NCBI GenBank assembly: GCA_902604975.1
Contig: CACLAY010000006.1
Span: forward strand, 1-46,681
Source: an uncultured Pelagibacteraceae bacterium
GTDB lineage: Bacteria > Pseudomonadota > Alphaproteobacteria > Pelagibacterales > Pelagibacteraceae
Length of the DNA: 46,681 bases
Reading direction: 5' to 3'
Shown: one piece after another, positions 17,383-24,683 of the stretch
How the letters are laid out: the number at the start of each line of letters is the position of its first letter
Numbering within the stretch: the stretch's first letter is position 1
Translations under genes and position numbers: made by a program
Notes under the pieces: model-generated
What the model saw: only the letters and a program-made list of their open reading frames with translations
Told to the model about the DNA's origin: nothing
Database searches by the model: none

Positions 17383-17772
17383 ATGAATAAAATTTTAGTT
17401 GAAGTATCTGTAGGTGAACTTTTAGATAAAATTTCAATTTTAGAAATCAAAAAAGAAAAAATTAAGGATCTTGAGAAACTTAAATTTATAAATGATGAAT
17501 ATAGTGTACTGAAAGATCAATTAAATAATAATGTTAAATCAGATGAAAAACTAAGTGAATTATTCAATTCGTTAAAAGAAATTAATTCAAAACTCTGGGT
17601 TATTGAAGATAATAAAAGATTATGTGAAAAAAATTCTGATTTTGGTGAAAAATTTATAAAACTCTCAAGAGATGTGCACTTTTTAAATGATGACAGAGCA
17701 AAACTAAAACTAGAAGTGAATAATTATACAGGCTCTAAAATTAAAGAGATTAAAGAATATACAAGCTACTAA
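17383..17772 (+). CDS. DUF6165-like small protein
   Basis: A 129-residue, highly charged, mostly helical protein. The opening VEVSVGELLDKISILEIKKE and later SKLWVIEDNKRLCEKN and SRDVHFLNDDRAKLK match what I recall of the DUF6165 family, whose function is unknown and which is often found near surface-polysaccharide glycosyltransferases. There is no signal peptide or membrane segment; coiled-coil content is likely. It diverges from the GT9 gene and is followed 7 nt later by a MATE-type carrier. The family name is from memory and moderately secure. Confidence 0.7.
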   Translation: MNKILVEVSVGELLDKISILEIKKEKIKDLEKLKFINDEYSVLKDQLNNNVKSDEKLSELFNSLKEINSKLWVIEDNKRLCEKNSDFGEKFIKLSRDVHFLNDDRAKLKLEVNNYTGSKIKEIKEYTSY

Positions 17773-17779
17773 TTATTAA

Positions 17780-19090
17780 GTGAGGGATAAATCTTCAATA
17801 AAATACATATTGAGTTTATCTATACCAATATTTTTTGCTAACCTTGCAATACCTCTAGTTGGAATTGTTGATACGACATTAATGGGAAATATGAGTAATC
17901 AAGGTTATCTCACTGCTACAAGTATAGCATCCAGTTTTTTTTCATTATTATTTTGGAGTTTTGGTTTTTTAAGAATGGGAACTGTTGGCCTTGTAAGTCA
18001 ATCATTTGGAAGAAATGATTATAAAAGTATCTCAAATATAGTTTTTAGAAATCTTTTATTTGTGATTTCAATATCAATTTTATTAATACTATTCCAAAAA
18101 CAATTATTAAATTTATGTCTAATATTTTTTGATCTATCGCTTGATACAGAAAAAAAATTCAATGATTATTTTAATATAAGAATTTACTCATCTTTTTTTG
18201 AATTGGCAATTTATATTGTTGTAGGTTTATTTATTGGATTACAAAAGACAAAAATTTCAAGTGTTGCAATTGTTTTATTGTCTATTCTAAATATTTTTTT
18301 TAGCTCTATTTTAGTATTAAAATTCAATTTAAATATTAAAGGTGTCGCATATGGAACTTTGCTTGCCACAGGAATAACATCATTTTTATTTTTATTTTAT
18401 GTTTTCTATTATTTAAGAAAATATGTATCTTTAAACTTTAATATTAAGGAAATTGTAAATACCTCAAAATTAAAAAATTTATTAGAAATAAATTTAAATA
18501 TATTTTTAAGAACTATTTTATTAACTTTTTCTTTTTTTTGGTTTACTTATCTAGGTGGGAGAATTGGCGAAGAATTTATTGCAGCTAATACAATTTTAAT
18601 AAATCTTATATTTTTATCTGCATTTATTTTAGATGCTTATGCATTTTCAACTGAAGGTATAGTTGGATATTCTATTGGTAAAAAAAATAAAATACTTTTT
18701 ACAAAAATAGTTAAAAACTCTTTTATTTTGAGTTCTTTAACTGGAATTTTGATTTCTCTGTTTTACCTGCTTTTCAAAAATTCATTTATAGATTTTATGA
18801 CTGACATAGAGAATGTGAGAGACATTAGTTATCAGTATTCATTTTGGTTAGTGCTTCTGCCTTTTGTTTCATCTTTTTGTTACCAATTAGATGGAATATT
18901 TATTGGAGCATCTCAAACACAAGAGCTGAGAAATGCCATGTTTATCTCTGTTGTTATTCATTTAATAAGTTCATTTATGCTTGTTGAAGGGTTTGGTAAT
19001 CAAGGTTTATGGATTTCACTCACTATATTTTTGATTTTACGAGCTCTCACATTAGTTATTTATTTTAATAGAATTTACTTAAAAATTTAA
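17780..19090 (+). CDS. MATE-family efflux transporter
   Basis: A 436-residue membrane protein with about 12 helices. The N-terminus IPIFFANLAIPLVGIVDTTLMG is a typical MATE first repeat, and LVSQSFGRND follows. The second half starts near residue 230. MATE carriers export cationic drugs or metabolites by Na+ or H+ antiport. The start is GTG at 17780, 7 nt after the DUF6165-like gene; no ATG lies ahead of helix 1. Its next neighbour converges 5 bp past the stop. Confidence 0.9.
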   Translation: MRDKSSIKYILSLSIPIFFANLAIPLVGIVDTTLMGNMSNQGYLTATSIASSFFSLLFWSFGFLRMGTVGLVSQSFGRNDYKSISNIVFRNLLFVISISILLILFQKQLLNLCLIFFDLSLDTEKKFNDYFNIRIYSSFFELAIYIVVGLFIGLQKTKISSVAIVLLSILNIFFSSILVLKFNLNIKGVAYGTLLATGITSFLFLFYVFYYLRKYVSLNFNIKEIVNTSKLKNLLEINLNIFLRTILLTFSFFWFTYLGGRIGEEFIAANTILINLIFLSAFILDAYAFSTEGIVGYSIGKKNKILFTKIVKNSFILSSLTGILISLFYLLFKNSFIDFMTDIENVRDISYQYSFWLVLLPFVSSFCYQLDGIFIGASQTQELRNAMFISVVIHLISSFMLVEGFGNQGLWISLTIFLILRALTLVIYFNRIYLKI

Positions 19091-19095
19091 ATTAG

Positions 19096-19881
19096 TTATT
19101 TAAGGCTTGGAATAACTTTTCTTAAATCCATAGCTATTTTTGGAATTATATTTGAATATATAATTCCTTTACCAGCTTTCTTAAGAGCCATTATTTTACC
19201 ATCGGGTGAAATAATAACTGTATGCCCAAAAGTTTCTCTTTTAATCGTATTTCTTCCTGTTTGATTAGGTGCAAAGATATAACAAAAATTTTCAATTGCT
19301 CTTGCTTTTAATAAAGTTAACCAATGTCTTTGACCAGTTGTTTTAGTAAATGCAGATGGAACAGCTATAAAACTTAGATTTCTTTTTGACAAGTTTCTAT
19401 AAAGTTCTGGAAATCTTAAATCATAACAAATTGAAAGACCTATTTTTCCCCAGGGCAATTTAGCAGATACTAATTTTTTACCTGCCTTAAATACTTTACT
19501 TTCTTTATGTTGTTCTTTTTTTGAAACTTTAACATCAAACATATTTATTTTATCATAATAGGCATTTATTTTACCCTTAGGTCCAATAAGAATAGATCTA
19601 TTTCTTAATTTGCTTTTTTCTTTAATGCACATTGAGCCAAGAAGTATCCATTTCCTCTTTGTTTTGGCTATAATTTTTACCTTATTTATTATTGGATCAT
19701 GTTTCATTTCATATGAATATTTAAATAAATTATTTTTGTCAGCAGACATCAATGAAGAAGTTTCTGGGGTAATTATTAAGTCTGCTTTATTTGCAATTGC
19801 TTGATTAATATATTTTACAATATCTTTAAAATTTTTATTATAATCTTCCCCACTAGATAATTGAATACAGGCTACTTTCAT
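19096..19881 (-). CDS. Carbon-nitrogen hydrolase (nitrilase superfamily, Nit1/omega-amidase-like)
   Basis: A 261-residue cytosolic amidase with the complete catalytic triad: E40 (ITPETSS), K111 (YYDKINMF) and C152 (GLSICYDLRFPELY). The pattern fits Nit1-type amidases, which hydrolyse deaminated glutathione, or omega-amidases. The gene overlaps the upstream ABC permease by 4 nt (ATGA), so it is made with the amino-acid transporter and could act on an imported or derived amide. Exact substrate is undetermined. Confidence 0.88.
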   Translation of the reverse strand: MKVACIQLSSGEDYNKNFKDIVKYINQAIANKADLIITPETSSLMSADKNNLFKYSYEMKHDPIINKVKIIAKTKRKWILLGSMCIKEKSKLRNRSILIGPKGKINAYYDKINMFDVKVSKKEQHKESKVFKAGKKLVSAKLPWGKIGLSICYDLRFPELYRNLSKRNLSFIAVPSAFTKTTGQRHWLTLLKARAIENFCYIFAPNQTGRNTIKRETFGHTVIISPDGKIMALKKAGKGIIYSNIIPKIAMDLRKVIPSLK

Positions 19882-20555
19882 GTTTGAAATCCGTATTTTT
19901 TTTCTAAATACTTTATAATATTGTGAATTATAAATGTAATAAACAAATAAATTATTCCTGCTGTAATAAAAGCCTCAAAAGGTTTAAAAGTTAAAACATT
20001 TACTTTTCTAGCTTCACCCATTAAATCCATAATTGTTATAACACTTGCAAGAGAGGTGCCTTTAAGCATTAATATTATTTCATTCCCATATGCTGGAAGT
20101 GATTGTTTTATCGCTATGGGCAATTGAATTCTGTAGAAAGTTATTTTTTTTGTTACACCTAAACTTTGAGCGGCTTCAATGTAACCTTTTTTAATTGTCT
20201 GAAATGCTGATCTTAGTATTTCGGACGTATAAGCTCCTGTATTTAAAGAAAATGCAATTATTGCACACCAATATGGTTCCTTTATTATTACCCAAAAAAA
20301 TGAATTTCTTAAAAACTCTATATTAGCTAATCCATAATAAATTAAATATAATTGAACTAGTAATGGTGTTCCTCTAAAAAAATAAGAATACCCATAAGCA
20401 AACTTATTAATTATTGGATTTTTGTTAATTCTCAAAATTGCAAAAATTAAACCTATTATTAACCCAAAAAACATTGAAGTTACTAAGAGTTGAAAAGTGA
20501 TAACTGCACCATTTAACAAGCTGGGAAAAATACTAATCATTAAATTTATATCCAT
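19878..20555 (-). CDS. Polar amino-acid ABC transporter permease (HisM/ArtM type)
   Basis: A 225-residue inner-membrane permease with about five helices and the EAA loop GYIEAAQSLGVTKK (about residues 130-143), which docks to the ATPase. It pairs with the other permease to import amino acids delivered by the binding protein. Its start overlaps that permease's stop by one base (TGATG), and its stop overlaps the amidase start. No ATPase gene follows, so the ATPase must be encoded elsewhere. Confidence 0.92.
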   Translation of the reverse strand: MDINLMISIFPSLLNGAVITFQLLVTSMFFGLIIGLIFAILRINKNPIINKFAYGYSYFFRGTPLLVQLYLIYYGLANIEFLRNSFFWVIIKEPYWCAIIAFSLNTGAYTSEILRSAFQTIKKGYIEAAQSLGVTKKITFYRIQLPIAIKQSLPAYGNEIILMLKGTSLASVITIMDLMGEARKVNVLTFKPFEAFITAGIIYLFITFIIHNIIKYLEKKYGFQT

Positions 20556-21247
20556 CAGTATCCTTTGCTATATTTCATTTCTAATTTATTAATTAATTTC
20601 ATGCTTAAAAAGGTAAGCATTAAGTATAAGATCGCTGCTACTGAATAAAAAAATAATGGATCTCTAGTTGAACCAGCGGCAATATAAGATTGCCTCATTA
20701 TTTCTACTAATCCTGTTACAGAAATTAAAGAAGTGTCTTTTAAAGTTATTTGCCAAACATTACTTAGGTTAGGAATTGATAGCCTCAACATTTGCGGCAA
20801 AATAATTTTGTAAAATTGAATATTTTTTTTAATTCCCAAAACTTTTGAAGCTTCAAATTGACCTTTATCAATTGATAAAATAGCACCTCTAAAAACTTCA
20901 GTGGAATAGGCTCCAGAAATAATACCAATAGCAAGAGCGCCAGTTATAAATGCATTTATTTCAATATAACCATCATATCCAAAAATTGAGGCTACATACA
21001 TTGCAGCACCAGTGCCACCAAAAAATAATAAGTAAATTACTAGTAGCTCTGGGACACCTCTAATAATGGTGGTGTAACAATTTCCAATAATATTAAGTGT
21101 TTTATTTTTAGATAATTTTAAAGGTGTAAAAATTAATGCAAATAAAAAACCTATTGCCATAGCCGCAATCGAAACAGCAATCGTCATTAGGGTTGCAAAA
21201 AAGAGTTCGTCTCCCCAACCAGTATTTCCAAATGAAAGTAGTTCCAT
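20555..21247 (-). CDS. Polar amino-acid ABC transporter permease (HisQ/ArtQ type)
   Basis: A 230-residue permease with the family N-terminus and EAA loop GQFEASKVLGIKKN; EVFRGAILSIDKG precedes it, as in HisQ. It forms the heteromeric channel with the next gene. The start ATG at 21247 lies just 7 nt after a perfect 10-bp hairpin (21255-21277), leaving little room for a standard ribosome site, which may lower its translation relative to the binding protein. Confidence 0.92.
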   Translation of the reverse strand: MELLSFGNTGWGDELFFATLMTIAVSIAAMAIGFLFALIFTPLKLSKNKTLNIIGNCYTTIIRGVPELLVIYLLFFGGTGAAMYVASIFGYDGYIEINAFITGALAIGIISGAYSTEVFRGAILSIDKGQFEASKVLGIKKNIQFYKIILPQMLRLSIPNLSNVWQITLKDTSLISVTGLVEIMRQSYIAAGSTRDPLFFYSVAAILYLMLTFLSMKLINKLEMKYSKGY

Positions 21248-21254
21248 ATAGATT

Positions 21255-21277
21255 GGCGACTATATATTATAGTCGCC
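21255..21277 (-). terminator. Intercistronic hairpin between binding-protein and permease genes
   Basis: A perfect inverted repeat with 10-bp arms (ggcgactata / tatagtcgcc) and a 3-nt loop. It lies 14 bp past the binding-protein stop and 7 nt before the permease start on the minus strand. There is no U-tract after it, so it is more likely an mRNA 3'-end stabiliser, partial terminator or translation-limiting element than a full terminator. Such elements set binding protein in excess over permease, as in malE-malF. Confidence 0.75.
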
Positions 21278-21291
21278 ATATCTAAAATTAT

Positions 21292-22119
21292 TTACATAGA
21301 AGCGTCAAAACCGAACCATTTAATGGCTAGTTTACTTATGATACCATCATCTCTAGCTTTATCTATTGCTGCATTAAATTCATTAAGAAGCTTAGAGTCT
21401 CCCTTTCTGATTCCTACACCAACACCATTTCCAAATGCTCCACCTGAGAAAGTAGGACCAGTCAAAACTACTGCTTTTCCAGATTTTTCTGCATAATCAG
21501 TAAATGCGACTGCAGCTGCAAGAGCGACATCACATCTTCCATTTGTTAAGTCTAGGTTAACTTCGTCTTGAGTTTTATAAGTTTTAAGTTTTATCTTACC
21601 AACATCACCTGACTCTAAAAAGTTTTGATGAATTGTACCTATTTGTGTACAAACAGTTTTACCAGACAAAGAACTAGTTAATGTTTTAAGCGCATTATCA
21701 ACATCAGAACCACCAATATTTAGGTTAATACCCTCTGGTGTGTTGATATTTTCAATATTTGATCCTTTCATTACAGCTAAAGACGCAACTTCATCTGCAT
21801 ACCCTTGAGAGAAATTTATAGTTTTTAATCTTTCAGATGTAATTGACATTCCAGCCATTATTGCATCAAATTTTTTTGATGTTAACGCTGGGATCATTCC
21901 ATCCCAATCTTGCTCAACTATTGTGCAGTCGTGTTTCATAATTTCACACAATGCGTTGGCTAAATCAACTTCAAATCCATTAAGATTACCTGCTGCATCT
22001 TTCGAATTCCAAGGAGGGTAAGCTCCCTCAGTTCCGATCTTTATTGAGCCAGCATTTGCACTCAATACTAGGAAAAAGGAAAATATAATTCCAAGCCCTA
22101 ATTTCTTAAATATATTCAT
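21292..22119 (-). CDS. Polar amino-acid ABC transporter substrate-binding protein (Lys/Arg/Orn-like)
   Basis: A 275-residue periplasmic protein with a signal peptide (cleavage after LSANA). The cluster-3 binding fold is clear: IGTEGAYPPWNSKDAAG, NGFEVDLANALCE, DGMIPALTSKKFDAIMAGMSIT. This is the lysine/arginine/ornithine/histidine type, in which the Tyr, Trp and Asp near the start hold the amino group. An unusually strong Shine-Dalgarno (GGAGG) precedes it. It lies 58 bp after speDE, so a link to polyamine precursors (ornithine, arginine) is possible but only positional. Confidence 0.92.
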   Translation of the reverse strand: MNIFKKLGLGIIFSFFLVLSANAGSIKIGTEGAYPPWNSKDAAGNLNGFEVDLANALCEIMKHDCTIVEQDWDGMIPALTSKKFDAIMAGMSITSERLKTINFSQGYADEVASLAVMKGSNIENINTPEGINLNIGGSDVDNALKTLTSSLSGKTVCTQIGTIHQNFLESGDVGKIKLKTYKTQDEVNLDLTNGRCDVALAAAVAFTDYAEKSGKAVVLTGPTFSGGAFGNGVGVGIRKGDSKLLNEFNAAIDKARDDGIISKLAIKWFGFDASM

Positions 22120-22130
22120 TTTACCTCCAA
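22120..22130 (-). promoter_or_regulatory. Strong Shine-Dalgarno of the amino-acid binding protein
   Basis: Minus strand TTGGAGGTAAA directly before the ATG at 22119. GGAGGT is a full match to the 16S tail at good spacing. Most other genes here have weak or no such site, so this predicts high synthesis. Similar strong sites precede tctC (AGGAG), the dctP at 28198 (GAGGGG, 28205-28210) and the dctP at 41310 (GAGAGGG). Confidence 0.7.
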
Positions 22131-22177
22131 AATATTTATAATTATTATTTCACAAATTTAATTAATTAAAAAGAAAA

Positions 22178-23221
22178 TTAGTGGTTTATTGATGATGAAA
22201 AGTTCCAAGAACAATCAAAGCTTGGAATATAAACCCTTGATAATTTTGTATTTCCAAAGTTTTCATTGAATACGTTTAGCCAACTTTTAACTTGTTTCGG
22301 TTTTTTATCTTGGCTACCTACTTGTGCAGTAATAACTCCTTTAGGTTTTAAAATTCTTACAAGTGAATGCATATTTTTAGAGGCCAAATCTATGCAATAT
22401 TGATCATCATTTAAATCAACATATATCTGATCATACGTATCATCTTTGACTGATTTGATACTCTCAAATGCATCTCCCCAAACACATTTTACTGAATTTT
22501 TTTCAGTTGCTTTATTACCAATTTTTCCAAGATGTTTATCACATACATCTACCACTTCTGGATCTAATTCATACCAATCAATAAAACCAAAATTTTTAGA
22601 TATACACTCTCTAGCTACACCTCCATCTCCCCCGCCAATTATTGCAGCTTTTTCCTTATTAGAGTTCAAATCTAATCCAGCTTTAACAAAAGTAGTGCTA
22701 TAAAGATGCTCATCTTTTTCGGCTACTTGAATTTCATTGTCTATAAATAATGCTTTTCCAAATTGTTCTAAATCTAATATCTCGATATGTTGACCAACAT
22801 TTGATTTAAAATTTTCTAACACTTTATTAACCACGTATGATTTTTTTAAACCTGGAGAACTATAAATGTCATGATAAAGATCTACTGTATCTCTATTAAA
22901 TTCTTTCTTAACTATTCTACTGTGTTCAATTTCTTCTTTAATAACATTTATTGCTACTGAAGGTGAAATTTTTGCGCATGTAAAAAAGTCAAAACTGATA
23001 ATACCTTTTTCGGGAAAGGTATGGAAGCTGATGTGACTTTCCGCGAGAAGTGCAACTAAAGTAAATCCCTGTGGTTCAAATTTATATTTAGATATTTCTA
23101 ATACTGTTACTTTTGCAATTTTTGCAATCTTGTAAACTAATTTTTCAAAAAAAACAGGATCATACTCTTTTTTGGTACCTATAATATCAAGTGTAATATG
23201 TTCACCAACTTTTGTTGTCAT
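22178..23221 (-). CDS. speDE: Fused S-adenosylmethionine decarboxylase / aminopropyltransferase (SpeD-SpeE)
   Basis: A 347-residue fusion. Residues 1-~120 are a prokaryotic AdoMet decarboxylase: self-cleavage would occur at E61-S62 (ALLAESHISFHTFPE), with H67 and C82 (FFTCAK) at exactly the spacing of Thermotoga SpeD (S63/H68/C83). Residues ~140-347 are a spermidine-synthase-like domain with the SAM-binding GGGDGGVAREC (196-206) and YELDPEVVDV. It should turn SAM and a diamine into a triamine, releasing MTA. Fusions of this kind are known in bacteria including Candidatus Pelagibacter. The usual DPxGP part of the diamine site is replaced by VDLNDDQYC (268-276). It follows the aldolase by 1 nt. 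Confidence 0.92.
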   Translation of the reverse strand: MTTKVGEHITLDIIGTKKEYDPVFFEKLVYKIAKIAKVTVLEISKYKFEPQGFTLVALLAESHISFHTFPEKGIISFDFFTCAKISPSVAINVIKEEIEHSRIVKKEFNRDTVDLYHDIYSSPGLKKSYVVNKVLENFKSNVGQHIEILDLEQFGKALFIDNEIQVAEKDEHLYSTTFVKAGLDLNSNKEKAAIIGGGDGGVARECISKNFGFIDWYELDPEVVDVCDKHLGKIGNKATEKNSVKCVWGDAFESIKSVKDDTYDQIYVDLNDDQYCIDLASKNMHSLVRILKPKGVITAQVGSQDKKPKQVKSWLNVFNENFGNTKLSRVYIPSFDCSWNFSSSINH

Positions 23222-23222
23222 A

Positions 23223-23852
23223 CTAACCTCTTTTATATGTTTTACTTTTAGATAAAACTTTTTTCATATTATTTAAACTTAAAAGTTTCGGTCGTCCTAA
23301 AACGAGTGATTTGATATATTGTTTAGCAAGATTGTCAACTTCTTCAGCAAGTTCAAATGCATCTGATAGATCTCGTCCAAATGCAATTTGTCCATGATTA
23401 GCTATTAAACATGCTGATCTATTTTTTAAGGCTTTAAGAATATTTTTTGATAATTCTCGAGTTCCATAGGTTGCATATTTTGCACACTTTATATCTGTAC
23501 CTCCTGCTAAAGCGACCATATAGTGAAATGGTGGTATTTTCTTATTATGAGTTGATAATGCTGTTGCATTTGTAGAGTGAGAATGAACAATTGCATTAGC
23601 TTTTTTTTTGGAAATATATATATCTTGATGAAATCTCCATTCAGACGATGGTTTTTGATTTTTATTATACTCTCCATAAAGATTTATAAAAACAATATCC
23701 TTTACTTTCAGTGAGGAGTACTTTTGTCCTGAAGGAGTTATTAAAAAACCATTTTTATATCTCATTGAAATATTGCCAGATCTTAATGCTGATAGTTTTT
23801 TATCGTTAAGCATTTTGGCAAATTTAATGACTTCTTTTTTTGATGAATTCAT
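23223..23852 (-). CDS. Class II aldolase, FucA type (candidate methylthioribulose/deoxyribulose-1-phosphate aldolase)
   Basis: A 209-residue zinc aldolase. It matches E. coli L-fuculose-1-phosphate aldolase closely with all key residues: E71 (PSSEWRFHQD), zinc ligands H90, H92 (VHSHST) and H153 (ANHG), and Y111 (FHYM). All are shifted by 2 from FucA E73/H92/H94/H155/Y113. No other fucose genes are nearby. Its stop is 1 nt before the speDE start, with the speDE ribosome site inside its 3' end. With mtnP, mtnA and apt in the same window, it is likely the Ald2-type enzyme that splits 5-methylthioribulose-1-phosphate into DHAP and methylthioacetaldehyde. MtnB dehydratase is a weaker alternative. 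Confidence 0.85.
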   Translation of the reverse strand: MNSSKKEVIKFAKMLNDKKLSALRSGNISMRYKNGFLITPSGQKYSSLKVKDIVFINLYGEYNKNQKPSSEWRFHQDIYISKKKANAIVHSHSTNATALSTHNKKIPPFHYMVALAGGTDIKCAKYATYGTRELSKNILKALKNRSACLIANHGQIAFGRDLSDAFELAEEVDNLAKQYIKSLVLGRPKLLSLNNMKKVLSKSKTYKRG

Positions 23853-23897
23853 TTTATTTAAGTATACTAAATTTTATAATATTATTAGATTGAATTT
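23853..23897. promoter_or_regulatory. Divergent promoter region, aldolase-speDE versus BKACE
   Basis: The 45 bp between the two starts hold a perfect TATAAT on the plus strand (23875-23880), well placed for a short leader to the BKACE start at 23898. On the minus strand there is TATACT (23861-23866) for the aldolase. Neither has a convincing -35 at 17 nt. The two -10 elements nearly touch, so the promoters would compete for polymerase. Confidence 0.4.
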
Positions 23898-24683
23898 ATG
23901 GCTTTTTTTCAACCAGATAGATTACCAAGCTTAATGGTAGCTCCAAATGGAGCAAGAAAAATCAAGAAAGACCATCCAGAAGTTCCCTTAACAATTAAAG
24001 AAACAGTTGATGTAGCTAAAAATTGTTATGAAGCAGGAGCAGGTGCAATTCACCTACATGTAAGAAATGATAAAGGAGAACACGTTTTAGATGCTGGACT
24101 TTATAAAGAAGCGTTAAGTGAATTAGAATATCAAGTTCCGAAAATGCATATTCAGGTCACTACTGAGGCAGTTGGCAAGTATTCTCCTGAAGAAATGAGG
24201 AAACTTGCTTATGATGTTACTCCGCCAGGCACATCAATTGGTACAGCTGAATTAATACCTTCCAGAAACCCATCAGAGGAAGATATAAAGTTATATAAAT
24301 ATTTGACAGAGGCTGGAACAAAAATACAACATATTTTATATAATCCAGAGGATGTAGACTTATTAGTGAACCTTTTGAATAAAGCAGAAATTCCAATTGA
24401 AGGAGCTTGGTGCTTATTTGTAATTGGTCATTACACAGGTAAAATTAGTTATCCAGAAAAAATTCCAGAGTTCTTAAAAGCAATGAAAAGTAATAATATC
24501 AATTTAGATTGGTCAATATGTGCTTTTGCAAAAGAGGAAATAAGTTGTTTACAAAAAGCAATTAACCTAGGTGGTAAAATTAGAGTAGGATTTGAAAATT
24601 CTTTATATATGCCAAATGGAGAGATTGCTCCAAACAATCATTCAAAAATATTAGCTGTGAATGAGATGTTTAAGTTATCGTAA
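23898..24683 (+). CDS. Beta-keto acid cleavage enzyme (BKACE, DUF849)
   Basis: A 261-residue TIM-barrel enzyme of the BKACE family. It shows APNGARKIKKDHPEVP at the start, the zinc-binding AGAGAIHLHVRN (about residues 47-58), and NNHSKILAVNEMF at the end. BKACEs condense a beta-keto acid with acetyl-CoA to give acetoacetate and a new acyl-CoA; the founding member is 3-keto-5-aminohexanoate cleavage enzyme (Kce). The keto acid used varies and is not clear here. It diverges from the aldolase and converges, with a 9-bp overlap, on the FAD monooxygenase, so it flanks the aromatic cluster. Confidence 0.88.
   Translation: MAFFQPDRLPSLMVAPNGARKIKKDHPEVPLTIKETVDVAKNCYEAGAGAIHLHVRNDKGEHVLDAGLYKEALSELEYQVPKMHIQVTTEAVGKYSPEEMRKLAYDVTPPGTSIGTAELIPSRNPSEEDIKLYKYLTEAGTKIQHILYNPEDVDLLVNLLNKAEIPIEGAWCLFVIGHYTGKISYPEKIPEFLKAMKSNNINLDWSICAFAKEEISCLQKAINLGGKIRVGFENSLYMPNGEIAPNNHSKILAVNEMFKLS

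Noticed and set aside
17361..17383. A -35/-10 pair (ttaaca, 17 nt, tatata) before the DUF6165-like gene
   Set aside because: The -10 would overlap the start codon, putting the transcription start inside the gene; incompatible with the chosen ATG.
23223..23852. Calling the class II aldolase MtnB (methylthioribulose-1-phosphate dehydratase)
   Set aside because: MtnB shares the fold, but the sequence follows E. coli FucA motif by motif (SSEWRFH, HYMVALAGG, YATYGTRELS), including Tyr111 and the acidic Glu71; an aldolase fits better. Not fully excluded.
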